A stretch of DNA of 64,000 bases. Origin: Desulfatitalea sp. UBA4791. GTDB lineage: Bacteria; Desulfobacterota; Desulfobacteria; Desulfobacterales; Desulfosarcinaceae. The stretch lies in assembly GCA_002402905.1 (NCBI GenBank), contig DHGT01000018.1:16876-80875 (forward strand). The letters are read 5' to 3'. Shown here one piece after another: positions 8,630-19,049 of the stretch (position 1 is its first letter; every line of letters starts with the position of its first letter). The notes under the pieces are model-generated. The model did no database searches. It was not told where the DNA came from and saw nothing but the letters and a program-made list of their open reading frames with translations. The position numbers and the translations under genes were made by a program.

Positions 8630-9166
8630 TTATTTGTCCAGATTGGAACGAACGGTTTCCACCAGTGTTTTGACTTCCTGCTCGTTGAGTTGGCCCTCTT
8701 TCTTGAAGACCAGCTTCCCGGTTTTATCGAACACCAGCACATCGCTGGTGTCGTCGGCGATCCCCCACTGCTCGACCAGTGCCTTTTTGTAGTCGCGCAC
8801 ATAAATGGTGCTGGGGTAAGCCTTTTGTTTCTTTTCAAGGCTCGAGGAGATGGCGAAGTTGGGCAGCCAGGTGGCGGCCATGTTGATGATGCCGTAGGAT
8901 TGATATTGCTCCAGGGAAAAGCCTTCGGCCTTCAGGGCCTCGCTGGCCGCGTTGTTCAAATCTTTTTCATCGGGATCCACATAGAAAATGACCGATACCT
9001 TTCCGGTCAGCTCCGTACTGCTCCAGGGCGAGCCATCCAGACGGCCGCCCAATTTGTCGGCAAGGGTCAAGGTCTTGGGAACTTCTCCGATTTTCAACTC
9101 GGCAAATGCTTGGGGAATGAAGAGGTACAGCGATACCAGAATCAAGAAGCCAGCCACTTTTTTCAT
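8630..9166 (-). CDS. YtfJ-family periplasmic thioredoxin-fold protein
   Basis: A 178-residue protein with a cleavable signal peptide (MKKVAGFLILVSLYLFIPQAFA). The YtfJ family is thioredoxin-like: SVIFYVDPDEKDLNNAASEAL, YPSTIYVRDYKKALVEQWG, DVLVFDKTGKLVFKKEG. The CxxC redox pair of true thioredoxins is absent, as usual for YtfJ. The role is unknown; periplasmic location is predicted. It lies 13 bp downstream of the DUF3786 gene in the same operon. Confidence 0.85.
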   Translation of the reverse strand: MKKVAGFLILVSLYLFIPQAFAELKIGEVPKTLTLADKLGGRLDGSPWSSTELTGKVSVIFYVDPDEKDLNNAASEALKAEGFSLEQYQSYGIINMAATWLPNFAISSSLEKKQKAYPSTIYVRDYKKALVEQWGIADDTSDVLVFDKTGKLVFKKEGQLNEQEVKTLVETVRSNLDK

Positions 9167-9179
9167 TTGTTCCTCCAGT

Positions 9180-9815
9180 TTAGTGGGTTTGGGCCAGGTG
9201 GCCCACCATGACGTTGGTCAGTGCGAAGACACCGGCCAGATCCAGATGAAAAAGTGCCCGATCGTCGATGCCGATCACGGCCCGGGCACCGAACTCCTCA
9301 TCAGCAGTCCAGAGCAACACATATAATGGAACAAACGGCAATCCAGGGATCCGCACGGCACAATCGGCGCCATCGATCGGCTCCCCGCCCATCTGCTCTG
9401 CCCGGCGAACCAATGCTTCGGGGGCGTTTCCGAAACGCCGGGCCAGCGGTTCAAGCGGCAGGCTGTGGGCGCCGGTAAAAAAAAGCGTACCGCCCTGCAG
9501 CTCCAGGGGCGTGACCATGCGGCCGCTGGGCGGCACACCCGTGGATTTCGCCAGGGCGGTCAGCAGCACGACACCGCTTTGATAGCTCACCCGGTGATCG
9601 GGTTCATCGGCCCGGTGGATGGTCCGCAACCTTGGATTCAAAAGGTAAGTCAATCCCAGCAACGGAACTTTGAACACGCCCGCTTCCCAACGGCCGCCCA
9701 CCATGGCCGCCGCGTGGGCGCTCGGGCGCGCAGCCACGTCATCCCACAGCGGCGACGGGAGCTGGTCGGCCCACCTGAACAATTCATCTCGATTCGCATC
9801 GACCGGCAGAGACAT
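9180..9815 (-). CDS. DUF3786 domain-containing protein
   Basis: A 211-residue cytoplasmic protein that matches the DUF3786 pattern: GVFKVPLLGLTYLLNP, VLLTALAKSTGVPPSGRMVTP, GGTLFFTGAHSLPLEPL, then PFVPLYVLLWTADEEFGA. This family is almost confined to anaerobes, including sulfate reducers and methanogens. No enzymatic motif is evident. It is placed between SDR and YtfJ genes with gaps of about 20 bp, so it is co-transcribed. Confidence 0.8.
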   Translation of the reverse strand: MSLPVDANRDELFRWADQLPSPLWDDVAARPSAHAAAMVGGRWEAGVFKVPLLGLTYLLNPRLRTIHRADEPDHRVSYQSGVVLLTALAKSTGVPPSGRMVTPLELQGGTLFFTGAHSLPLEPLARRFGNAPEALVRRAEQMGGEPIDGADCAVRIPGLPFVPLYVLLWTADEEFGARAVIGIDDRALFHLDLAGVFALTNVMVGHLAQTH

Positions 9816-9836
9816 GCGGCGAATTCCCCGTCCGGA

Positions 9837-10655
9837 TCAGATGGGCACGCCCGGTGCATTGAGCAGCGGAGCCAGCAGCACGCCGCCGTCGATGACCACC
9901 TCGGTGCCTGTCGTGTAGTCGGACGCCGGGGAAGCGAAGTAGACGGCGGCGCCGACGATGTCGTCGGGTTCGCCGATGCGGCCCATGGGCACCAACTCAC
10001 CGGCAGCCGCCTTGGCCTTGGCCGCCTCTTCGGGCGTAAAGTTGATCCAGTGCGAATCCATCATCTTGGTGTGAATCGGGCCCGGTGCGATGGTGTTCAC
10101 CTGAATGTTGAACTCGGCCAACTCGGAGGCGAAGGCCTTGGTGATCATGCGCACCCCGGCCTTGGAAATCGAGTAGATGCTCACCGTGCGTTCCGGATGA
10201 AACCCGTCGATACTGGCGATATTGATGATTTTGCCGCCCCCCTGCTTTTTCATGACCCTGGCGGCGGCCTGGCTGATGAAATAGAGGCCTTTCATGTTCA
10301 GGTTCATGATGGTCTCCCACAGCCGCTCCTCCGAATCCAGCACCGAGGCCATGGCCGGGCTTGCGCCGGCGTTGTTGACCAGGATGTCGATTCTGCCGAA
10401 CTTCTCCATGACGGTATCGATCATAGCCTGGATGCCCTCCATCTTTCCCAGATGGGCCTGAATCGGGACGGCCTCGCCCCCGAACGCCTTGATCTGGGCC
10501 GCGGTCTCCTCCAGGTCATTGATTTTTCGGCTGGTGATGGCCACCTTGGCCCCAGCCTTGGCAAACCCCATGGCGATGGCCTGTCCGATACCCCGGCCGC
10601 CACCGGTGACGACGGCAACTTTTCCTTCCAGAGAAAACCTGGTCAAATCAAACAT
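9837..10655 (-). CDS. SDR-family NAD(P)-dependent oxidoreductase
   Basis: A 272-residue classical short-chain dehydrogenase. The start at MFDLTRFSLEGK (10655) follows AGGAAGGAGAT; an upstream frame extension is not used. Motifs: TGGGRGIGQ cofactor loop, NNAGASPA, the catalytic Ser in NIASID, and Tyr-x-x-x-Lys in YSISKAG. It ends with a C-terminal VIDGGVLLAP as in FabG-like enzymes. The substrate is unknown. It is the first gene of the four-gene minus-strand operon. Confidence 0.9.
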   Translation of the reverse strand: MFDLTRFSLEGKVAVVTGGGRGIGQAIAMGFAKAGAKVAITSRKINDLEETAAQIKAFGGEAVPIQAHLGKMEGIQAMIDTVMEKFGRIDILVNNAGASPAMASVLDSEERLWETIMNLNMKGLYFISQAAARVMKKQGGGKIINIASIDGFHPERTVSIYSISKAGVRMITKAFASELAEFNIQVNTIAPGPIHTKMMDSHWINFTPEEAAKAKAAAGELVPMGRIGEPDDIVGAAVYFASPASDYTTGTEVVIDGGVLLAPLLNAPGVPI

Positions 10656-10739
10656 GCGGATCTCCTTCCTGTTGCAGTAAATTAAACCATTCAAATGCAA
10701 TGCATTTCAATTGAATCGACAGAATACCTTCACTTAAAA

Positions 10740-10781
10740 CTTTAAACTTAACACTTTAAACTTTTCTCTTTAAACTCTGAA
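10740..10781. repeat. three tandem 14-bp repeats
   Basis: CTTTAAACT occurs at 10740, 10754 and 10768, an exact 14-bp period, in the 180-bp gap between the purQ stop and the SDR operon start. The AT-rich region may include the SDR operon promoter. Nothing else is seen in this gap. Confidence 0.7.
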
Positions 10782-10834
10782 CGCCTGGAACCCGAAACCC
10801 GCCCCTGCTGCCAACCGCCGCTATTCCCCTTATC

Positions 10835-11650
10835 TCATCCGACCAAATAATCGACTGCATTCTTAAACATCCGCACGCCCGGGGTCACGTCCTCGGGGGG
10901 CGCCGACTTTCCGCGTTGGATCTCCTCTTTCAGCCGCGTCCAGTCCGGATGATTGGTCCAGTGGTTGTAGGCTTCCGGGTGGGGCATCAATCCGAAGACC
11001 CTTCCGGTGGGATCGCAAATGCCGGCCACATCGTCCAGGGAACCATTGGGATTGAAAGGGAATGCCCCCTTTGCGGCGCCACCGTCGGGCAGGGCGTAGC
11101 GCAGGACGATCTGACGTTGGGCTTGCAGTTGGCTGAACGTGTGCGGATCCGTGAAAAACTTGCCCTCCCCGTGACGAATCGGCAGTTCGATACGATCGAT
11201 ACCCTTGGTGAACACACAGGGGGATTGCTTTTCCTTCGCCAAAAAAACCCAATCATCTCGGAAGTTGCCGCAATCGTTGTAGGTCAGGGCCACCGACCGC
11301 CGCGTGTAATCGCCGTCCAGTCCCGGCAGCAATCCCAGGTTGACCAGACACTGAAACCCGTTGCAGATGCCGATCACCAGGTTGCCCTGTTCGATGAACC
11401 GCAGCAACCGGTCACCGATTTTGGTTTTCATGCGCACCGCTTGCACCACCCCGGCCCCGTGGTCGTCTCCCCAGCTGAAACCGCCGATGAATGCCATGAT
11501 TTGAAACGGGTCGAGGCTCACCGATCCGTCGATCAACGCATTGATGTGAACCCGTTGCGCCTCGGCCCCCGCCTGTTCGAACGCATAGGCGGTTTCCATG
11601 TCGCAGTTCAGGCCATAGCCGGTTAAAACAAGAGCTTTGGGTCGCGTCAT
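10835..11650 (-). CDS. purQ: phosphoribosylformylglycinamidine synthase subunit PurQ (glutaminase)
   Basis: A 271-residue class I glutamine amidotransferase, supplying ammonia to PurL for FGAR to FGAM conversion in purine synthesis. Features: GGFSWGDDHGAG near residue 56, the nucleophile Cys in IGICNGFQCLVNLG, and the catalytic His-x-Glu in MPHPEAYNHW. The start ATG overlaps the purSL stop (ATGA), so the subunits are translationally coupled. Confidence 0.95.
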   Translation of the reverse strand: MTRPKALVLTGYGLNCDMETAYAFEQAGAEAQRVHINALIDGSVSLDPFQIMAFIGGFSWGDDHGAGVVQAVRMKTKIGDRLLRFIEQGNLVIGICNGFQCLVNLGLLPGLDGDYTRRSVALTYNDCGNFRDDWVFLAKEKQSPCVFTKGIDRIELPIRHGEGKFFTDPHTFSQLQAQRQIVLRYALPDGGAAKGAFPFNPNGSLDDVAGICDPTGRVFGLMPHPEAYNHWTNHPDWTRLKEEIQRGKSAPPEDVTPGVRMFKNAVDYLVG

Positions 11651-14640
11651 ATCAGGTCACCAAATGTGCTTTGCCAGGCCTTTTTCAGCGCCGGCAGGGT
11701 TAATTCAAGAACGGGTTCGCCGCCCCTGCGGATATTCAGGACAGGGGACGCGGTCACCTGGCCCACGCACGCCACGGGCAGGCCTTGGAACAGCGATTCG
11801 AATGCCTCTCGACGTTCGGATGCCACGGTGACGATGAAGCGTCCGGCCGATTCGGAATAGAGCAAACGGTCGGATCGAAGCGGGGTTCTAACCGGTACGG
11901 CAGCCAGATCCACCTCCAGGCCGATCCCGCCGGCCATGGCGGTCAATGCCAGGTGAACACCAAGCCCGCCGCGATAGACACCGTGTACCGAAGCGACCAG
12001 CTGCTCCTGGATGGCGCGGTGCAATGCCCGGTAGGATTTCAGAAACGCTGCGGGATCCACCTGGGGCACGTTGCACCCCACGGCCTCGAACAGGTCGTAA
12101 TATTCAGAACCGCCCAATTCGTCGCCGGTCCAACCGATCACGTAAACCCGGTCCCCTGCCAATTTGGGGTCCAGGGCCACACAGCGTTCAATATCGGCGA
12201 TCACGCTGCTGGCCGAGAACTGCAGGCTCTCCAAGGCCGACACCTTGTGGGTCTCGCCGTAACGGCCGGCCAGATGGCCGTCCACGTACATGCTGTCTTT
12301 GCCGGAAAGCAGAGGGATTTCGTAGGCCAGGCACATATCCCGCAACGCCCGGCAGGATCGGACCAGTTGGGCGGCCTTGAACCGACCGTCCGGATTCTTG
12401 ACCGGATCATACTGGATCGTGGGCCAGCAGAAGTTATCCACGCCGCCGATGTGCTCCGGATCGCCGCCCACGGCGATCAACCGCCGCACGGCCTCGTCGA
12501 TGGTGCAGGCCGTCATGTGATAGGCATCGATACGGGAGTAAAACGGCAGCAAGGCCTGGGAGAAGGCCAGGCCGCGACGGGAGCCGAGCACCGGCCGCAG
12601 GACGGCCGCGTCGCTGTTCACGTCCCGGCCCACGCCGACCAGGGGTTTGATGACGCTGGTGCCCTGGACTTCGTGGTCGTATTGGCGACTGATCCAGGCC
12701 TTGGAACAGATATTGGGCCGGGCCAGCATGTCCAGCAAGAGCTGTTTGTGATCCTGGGGTTCGCCGATGACCGGCTCGAAAAGGCCGCGCTCCTCTGGGG
12801 AGCGCCATTCGGCGTCGAAGACCCACTGGGGAAAACCGGCGGTAAGAAGATCCAGATCCACATAGGCGCATGGCGTGCCGTTGTAGGTGATGTGCAGTTT
12901 TCCCGTATCGGTATAGCGGCCGATCACCGTGCTCTCCACCGCGTGTTGGGTGGAAAGCTGGAAGAACCGCGCCTCGTTTTCCGGCGCAATGGCCACGGTC
13001 ATGCGTTCCTGGGATTCAGAGACCCATATTTCCCACTGGTCCAGACCGTCGTACTTGAGCGGCACCTTTTCCAGCTCGATCCGGCAGCCGTTGGAAAATC
13101 GCGCGCTCTCGCCGATGGAACTGGAGAGCCCGCCCCCGCCGTTGTCGGTGATGAAACGGATCAGGCCTTCGTCCCGGGCCTCGAGCAGAAAATCCTGCAT
13201 CTTCTTCTGGGTATACGGGTCACCGATCTGGACGTGCCCCGCGGGGGTGTGCTCGGAGAAGGTTTCCGAGGAGGCGGTGACCCCGTGGATGCCGTCCTTG
13301 CCCACCCGCCCGCCGCACATCACCACCAGATCGCCGGGCAAAATGGTCTTCTGTTCGGAAGGCGCACCCTTGACCCGGGCCGGCATGATCCCCAGGGCCG
13401 TCACATACACGAGGCATTTGCCCATGTATCCGTCGTCGAACAGCACCTGCCCGCAGGGTGTGGGGATGCCGCTCTTGTTGCCGCCGTCGCGGACCCCTTC
13501 GATCACGCCGTCCAACAGACGCCTCGGGTGCAGGTGGGGTTTCAGATCGCCGTCATAGTCGCGATGGCCGACGCAAAACCCGTAACTGCCCATGATCAGC
13601 CGAGACCCCAGGCCGGTGCCCATGGGATCGCGGTAGATGCCTACGATACCGGTGATGGCGCCGCCGTAAGCCTCCATGTTGGAGGGAGAGTTGTGGGTCT
13701 CGCCGGTGATGGTGTAGTAAGTGTCGTCATCGAAGCGGCCCACGCCGGCATTGTCCCACAGCACGGAAACGACCCAGGACTTCTTCTCCTTCAACGCCAG
13801 GGTCGGTGCCTCGATGCAGGTTTTGAAAAGGCTGTTGATGGTGTCGCGCTCGCCGCTGGAAAGATCGGCATAGTTGAAGAGACCACGAAACGTGTTGTGG
13901 TTGCAGTGATCGCTGCGGGCCTGGGAGATGTATTCCAGCTCCACGTCGGTCGGCTCGTCCAACCCGACAGCCTTGCGCTGGGCCTTTACCGCAGGATTCA
14001 AAAAATAATTGCGGATAATCGGAATATCGTTGGGGTTGAGCGCCAGGTTGCGCTCCACGCTCAAACGCTGCAACGTCTCGTCGCTGTCGATGGAGAGCAC
14101 GGAGACGGTCGGGGTGTGGTCCAGTTTCACCTTGGGGATGATGAACCCCACCCCCTGAGCCGGATCCCAATCCTTTGCGTCGAAGATCATCCACTGTTGG
14201 ATGATGTCGTTGGCCAGCAGTTCGGAAGCGATTTTTTCAACCTCCGGACGGCACAACCTCGGGCCTTTGAGGCAGTATCGCTTCGATGTATAGGCCGCTT
14301 CGCGGGGACCGAATGTGATCCCCAACAGGTCTTCCATGGCTTCGACGGCCGTGGCACCGGCATTGTCGCGCACCCCCGGCCGGAAACCCACCCAGATGAT
14401 CCAGTCCGCCTCGACGGCCAGCGGTCGCAGGGAAGAGATCTGGGTGACCGGATTGGTGAACACGTCGCTGCGCACGCGCTCGCACTGGGCTTCGGTCAGG
14501 TCGGCGTCGATGGTGAGGAGGTGAACCGTGCGAACGCTATCGACTTCGATGCCGAAATAGTCACGGGCCTTTCGCGACAATGCGAGGCCCTCGGCATCCA
14601 ACATTTCTGGTTTTAACGTGATCTCGATTCGGCTGGGCAT
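11647..14640 (-). CDS. purL: phosphoribosylformylglycinamidine synthase, fused PurS-PurL
   Basis: A 997-residue synthetase with an N-terminal PurS-like domain (about 1-90: EITLKPEMLDAEGLALSRKA) fused to the AIR-synthase-related PurL core. Core landmarks: YISQARSDHCNHNTFRG, TGETHNSPSNMEAYGGA, DNGGGGLSSSIGESA, and LLSGKDSM. PurS-PurL fusions of this size with a separate PurQ are typical of Desulfobacterota. A 943-residue open frame on the other strand (11785-14616) is a GC-driven shadow. It follows rseP by 98 bp and precedes purQ with a 4-bp overlap. Confidence 0.95.
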   Translation of the reverse strand: MPSRIEITLKPEMLDAEGLALSRKARDYFGIEVDSVRTVHLLTIDADLTEAQCERVRSDVFTNPVTQISSLRPLAVEADWIIWVGFRPGVRDNAGATAVEAMEDLLGITFGPREAAYTSKRYCLKGPRLCRPEVEKIASELLANDIIQQWMIFDAKDWDPAQGVGFIIPKVKLDHTPTVSVLSIDSDETLQRLSVERNLALNPNDIPIIRNYFLNPAVKAQRKAVGLDEPTDVELEYISQARSDHCNHNTFRGLFNYADLSSGERDTINSLFKTCIEAPTLALKEKKSWVVSVLWDNAGVGRFDDDTYYTITGETHNSPSNMEAYGGAITGIVGIYRDPMGTGLGSRLIMGSYGFCVGHRDYDGDLKPHLHPRRLLDGVIEGVRDGGNKSGIPTPCGQVLFDDGYMGKCLVYVTALGIMPARVKGAPSEQKTILPGDLVVMCGGRVGKDGIHGVTASSETFSEHTPAGHVQIGDPYTQKKMQDFLLEARDEGLIRFITDNGGGGLSSSIGESARFSNGCRIELEKVPLKYDGLDQWEIWVSESQERMTVAIAPENEARFFQLSTQHAVESTVIGRYTDTGKLHITYNGTPCAYVDLDLLTAGFPQWVFDAEWRSPEERGLFEPVIGEPQDHKQLLLDMLARPNICSKAWISRQYDHEVQGTSVIKPLVGVGRDVNSDAAVLRPVLGSRRGLAFSQALLPFYSRIDAYHMTACTIDEAVRRLIAVGGDPEHIGGVDNFCWPTIQYDPVKNPDGRFKAAQLVRSCRALRDMCLAYEIPLLSGKDSMYVDGHLAGRYGETHKVSALESLQFSASSVIADIERCVALDPKLAGDRVYVIGWTGDELGGSEYYDLFEAVGCNVPQVDPAAFLKSYRALHRAIQEQLVASVHGVYRGGLGVHLALTAMAGGIGLEVDLAAVPVRTPLRSDRLLYSESAGRFIVTVASERREAFESLFQGLPVACVGQVTASPVLNIRRGGEPVLELTLPALKKAWQSTFGDLI

Positions 14641-14738
14641 GGCAGTCGTTGAATCCTTTTAATAATGTGCGGCCCCCGGCACAGGCACGATTCGGTGCGC
14701 GATCCGGTCTCAATCCGGACCCGATCCGTGAGCGGGAC

Positions 14739-16100
14739 TTATCTGAACCAGGTGATCATAATATCATTGTAAAAAACAAATATCATCAACAGAAGCAGGA
14801 GAAAAATGCCGATCTGCTGAGCGGTTTCACGCATCTTCAAGCTGACCGGTTTACGTAGAACGGCCTCGATTGCAAAGAAGAGTAAATGGCCGCCGTCGAG
14901 CACCGGAATGGGCACCAGGTTGATCACCGCGAGATTGACGCTGATGATGGCAATGAAGTAGAGCCAGGCGAGCAACCCCTCTTGAGCCTGCTGGTTGGCC
15001 ATTTGGGCAATTCGAATGGGCCCGCCGATGGCCTCGGACGGCACCTTGCGCTCGACCAGCTTGACGAAGAAATAACCGGTGGCCTTCACCACGTTCCAGG
15101 TCTGCTCCAGGCCCTTGGTCACTGCGCCCCAAACGCCGATATCGAGGGTGATCTGGTCCTCTTCGGGTATGGCGATGCCCGCCCGTCGGATGCCGATGCG
15201 ATAGACGCTTTCCTTCACGCCCATCACGTTTTTCTCCTGCACCTCCTCGGGTTCGATGCGGGCTTCGAAAGTCTCCCCGTCCCGCAGGATGCGAAAGACA
15301 AGCGGGCGCCCCTTTGAAGTCGAGACGATCTCCTGCATCGCCTCCCACCTTTCGATGGGATGGCCGTCGATGGCGACGATGCGGTCCCCTTTTTTGATGC
15401 CGCCTTTGTCGGCCGGCATGCCCTTGACCGTCTCGTCCACGATGGCGCTTGGCTCGGCATACCCTTTAATACCCAGGTCGAAATAGGTGATCGGATCCCC
15501 ATAAATGTCTTTTGCCGCGGTCGGCTTGGGCGTGACGGTAAAGGCAAGCGGTTCCCCATTGCGTTTGATCTCTATGTTCAGGGGTCGGCCCTGGCTCTCG
15601 TCGACCATCTCGTCGATGCCGCGCCAGGAGAAAACCCGTTCACCGTTGATCGCCTCGATCAAGTCGCCGGTCTGCAACCCCGCCTCTTGGGCGGGGCTCG
15701 CTTTCTCCACCGTTCGAATGACCGGTCGGATGCTGGGCAATCCGGAAAAGTAGAGTCCCCCTGTGAATATCAAGATCGCCAGCAACACGTTGAACAGCGG
15801 GCCGGCGGCCACGATCAAGCTTCGTTTGGCCACATGTTTGTGATTGAAGGCGTAGGGAATATCCTCCGGTGGCAATGGGGCATCGGGCTCTTCGCCCACC
15901 ATTTTGACATAGCCACCGAGGGGAATCAGCGAGATACGGTAATCGGTCCGGCCAATCGTCTTGCCCACGATCCGCGGGCCAAATCCCAGGGAGAATTTCT
16001 CCACCCCCACACCGAACAGTCTCGCGACCAGAAAGTGGCCCAGTTCGTGGAAAAAAATAAGGATTCCCAAAACGATGACGAAATTTAAAAGTGTGCTCAT
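14739..16100 (-). CDS. rseP: RIP metalloprotease RseP (site-2 protease)
   Basis: A 453-residue inner-membrane zinc protease that cleaves anti-sigma factors and remnant signal peptides. HELGH (18-22) lies in the first membrane helix, two PDZ domains (SPAQEAGLQTGDLIEAINGE and GMPADKGGIKKGDRIVAIDGH) sit in the periplasm, and the third metal ligand lies in NLVPIPVLDGGHLLFF. It is the last member of the rpsB-to-rseP operon. Confidence 0.95.
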   Translation of the reverse strand: MSTLLNFVIVLGILIFFHELGHFLVARLFGVGVEKFSLGFGPRIVGKTIGRTDYRISLIPLGGYVKMVGEEPDAPLPPEDIPYAFNHKHVAKRSLIVAAGPLFNVLLAILIFTGGLYFSGLPSIRPVIRTVEKASPAQEAGLQTGDLIEAINGERVFSWRGIDEMVDESQGRPLNIEIKRNGEPLAFTVTPKPTAAKDIYGDPITYFDLGIKGYAEPSAIVDETVKGMPADKGGIKKGDRIVAIDGHPIERWEAMQEIVSTSKGRPLVFRILRDGETFEARIEPEEVQEKNVMGVKESVYRIGIRRAGIAIPEEDQITLDIGVWGAVTKGLEQTWNVVKATGYFFVKLVERKVPSEAIGGPIRIAQMANQQAQEGLLAWLYFIAIISVNLAVINLVPIPVLDGGHLLFFAIEAVLRKPVSLKMRETAQQIGIFLLLLLMIFVFYNDIMITWFR

Positions 16101-16163
16101 ATGTTGCCGTCTTCCTGAGGAGTCATAAAAAGGCGTAGCGAGGACCTCATGCCGCGCATTGTA

Positions 16164-17330
16164 TTAAATTGCAGCCAACTCTTCAACCATGCTTTGCGAT
16201 TTGAGCCGGGCCCATTGATCCGCGGCCAAAATAGCGGAAAGACCGGGCGCCGAATCGATCGCATGCGCGGACATGGTCTGTGCGACGACTGCGGCGATAT
16301 CGGTAAACCGCAAACGACCATCGAGAAAGGCCGCCACCGCGATCTCGTTGGCTGCATTCATGACGGCCGGCAGGGTACCGCCCTTATGAACGGCCTCGAA
16401 GGCCAGTCGCAGGCAGGGAAACTTCTGGGTATCCGGGGATTCGAAGGTCAAGGCATGGATCGCGGGAAGGTTCGGCATCGGCTGTTGCAATGCGAGCCGC
16501 TGCGGATACGAGAGCGCATAGGCGATGGCGCCCTGCATGTCTGGAATACCGAGCTGCGCGATGATCGCCCCATCACAAAAGGCCACCATGGAGTGAACGA
16601 TGCTCTGGGGATGGACCACGACCTCGATCTGCTCGGGGTTCACGCCAAACAGCCACTTGGCCTCGATGACCTCCAGGCCCTTGTTCATCAGGGTCGCCGA
16701 ATCGATGGTGATCTTTGCGCCCATGGACCAATTGGGGTGTTTGAGCGCCTGGGCCGGCAGGATCTCCTTGAACTGGCTCAAAGGTGTTTCTCGGAACGGG
16801 CCGCCCGAAGCGGTGAGCAGAATCTTGTCGACCTCCTGGGCTCGTTGTCCCTGGAGGCACTGAAAGATGGCGCTGTGCTCGCTATCGACGGGAAGCAGGC
16901 GAACGCCGTGATCGGCCACCGCCTGCATCACGATGGCACCGGCCATCACCAGGGTCTCCTTGTTGGCCAGGGCGACGTCCTTGCCCGCCTCGATGGCGGC
17001 CAGGGTGGGCGCCAACCCGGCGGCACCGACCATGGCGCCGACCATCAGATCGACCCCTTCCATGCTCGCCGCCTGGCAATAGGCGTCTGCGCCCCAAAGA
17101 ATTTCCGTCCGGTGGCCGGCGCCAATCCTCTCTTTGAGTTGCCCGGCGGCCCGCTCTTCCTCGACCACGGCCAACGCCGGCGCAAAGCGTCGAATCTGTT
17201 CGGCCAGCAGGGTCACATTGCGTTTTGCCGTCAGCGCCTTGACGCAGAAGCGGTCGCGGAATCTATCGACGATCTTCAGCGTGCTTTGGCCGATGGAACC
17301 AGTGGCCCCCAGTATGGCGAGCGCCTTCAT
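16164..17330 (-). CDS. dxr: 1-deoxy-D-xylulose-5-phosphate reductoisomerase
   Basis: A 388-residue NADPH-dependent enzyme converting DXP to MEP in isoprenoid synthesis. The start at MKALAILGATGSIGQST is chosen because it carries the nucleotide-binding motif at once; an open-frame extension to 17639 is antisense shadow. Other motifs: PVDSEHSAIFQCL, LLTASGGPFR, and KHPNWSMGAKITIDSATLMN region with metal-binding acidic residues. The start overlaps the cdsA stop by 4 bp. Confidence 0.97.
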   Translation of the reverse strand: MKALAILGATGSIGQSTLKIVDRFRDRFCVKALTAKRNVTLLAEQIRRFAPALAVVEEERAAGQLKERIGAGHRTEILWGADAYCQAASMEGVDLMVGAMVGAAGLAPTLAAIEAGKDVALANKETLVMAGAIVMQAVADHGVRLLPVDSEHSAIFQCLQGQRAQEVDKILLTASGGPFRETPLSQFKEILPAQALKHPNWSMGAKITIDSATLMNKGLEVIEAKWLFGVNPEQIEVVVHPQSIVHSMVAFCDGAIIAQLGIPDMQGAIAYALSYPQRLALQQPMPNLPAIHALTFESPDTQKFPCLRLAFEAVHKGGTLPAVMNAANEIAVAAFLDGRLRFTDIAAVVAQTMSAHAIDSAPGLSAILAADQWARLKSQSMVEELAAI

Positions 17331-18139
17331 GGCAGCAGGTAATCCTTGAGCAAAAAAGCGATCGGCGCCGCAAAAAGCAAGGCATCGATACGATCTAAAA
17401 AGCCGCCATGGCCCGGCAGCAATTTTCCCGAATCCTTCACCCCGGCCGCCCGTTTGAATTCCGACTCGAAAAGGTCTCCGGCCTGGCCCACGGCGCCGAC
17501 GACGAGCGCGAACACAATCCCCAGAGCCAAAGAAAGCGATGGGATAAACAGCACCTGATACAGCGTGCCGATGATGACATTGGCCGCCAATCCGCCGATG
17601 GCCCCCTCGATCGTCTTTTTGGGGCTGACCGCCGGACACAGCTTATGCTTTCCGAAGTACGACCCCACATAAAATGCACCGGTGTCGCCGGCTGCCACGA
17701 CCAACAGCAACCAGAAAACCCAATGCACGCCATCTTCTTGTGCATAAAACCGGATCAGGAACGAAAGCAGAAAGGGAATGTACATCAGACCGAAGGTCTG
17801 CTTCAGCACGAGCAGGGGCGCATCCTGGGAGTGTTTAAACCGGAAAATGGATAGAAACGCGGCGCCGAGAAGGTGAATGGTAAAAATGGCGAGAACCGTT
17901 CGCAGGCTTTGGTAATGAAACGACAGGGCGACGCCGGCCCCGGCGGCATAGGTCCAGATTTCGAGCGCAAACGGAACGGGAAAAGGTTGCCCCCTGAAAA
18001 CGATGCGAAAGTATTCCCAGAGGGAGATGATACTGACCAGAATGACGGCCAGGGTGAAAAGCAGCGCGCCGCCCTTGATGATCAACAAGAAGAGAAACGG
18101 CAATGCAACCAGCGCGGTTACCCATCTTTTCCAGTGCAT
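17327..18139 (-). CDS. cdsA: phosphatidate cytidylyltransferase
   Basis: A 270-residue polytopic membrane enzyme making CDP-diacylglycerol. The C-terminal family signature is intact: KRAAGVKDSGKLLPGHGGFLDRIDALLFA. About eight hydrophobic helices precede it. It lies between uppS (170 bp upstream, with a repeat fragment in the gap) and dxr (4-bp overlap). Confidence 0.95.
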   Translation of the reverse strand: MHWKRWVTALVALPFLFLLIIKGGALLFTLAVILVSIISLWEYFRIVFRGQPFPVPFALEIWTYAAGAGVALSFHYQSLRTVLAIFTIHLLGAAFLSIFRFKHSQDAPLLVLKQTFGLMYIPFLLSFLIRFYAQEDGVHWVFWLLLVVAAGDTGAFYVGSYFGKHKLCPAVSPKKTIEGAIGGLAANVIIGTLYQVLFIPSLSLALGIVFALVVGAVGQAGDLFESEFKRAAGVKDSGKLLPGHGGFLDRIDALLFAAPIAFLLKDYLLP

Positions 18140-18239
18140 GTGTCAATCACCCTTCAGGACGGCCGGCTATGACTTTTGAAATTCGCCCGTTCGAGACGCG
18201 ACAGTCGCGATAGAGGTCCGAAATTCGCTTTCCCCCTCA

Positions 18240-18306
18240 TCCCGCCTTTTTTCTGTCATCCCGGCGAAAGCCGGTATCCACTCATTTCCAATCGATTCTG
18301 TATGGG
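18240..18306. repeat. dispersed palindromic repeat, fragment
   Basis: One hairpin module (GTCATCCCGGCGAAAGCCGG and the following TATCCACTCATTTCCAATCG spacer) of the repeat family found throughout the window, between cdsA and uppS. Its other half is degenerate or absent. Confidence 0.7.
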
Positions 18307-18308
18307 CG

Positions 18309-19038
<730 letters not shown>

Positions 19039-19049
<11 letters not shown>

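Noticed and set aside
11785..14616. 943-codon open frame on the plus strand
   Set aside because: Fully antisense to PurSL, which is unmistakable; no start site or family motif on the plus strand.
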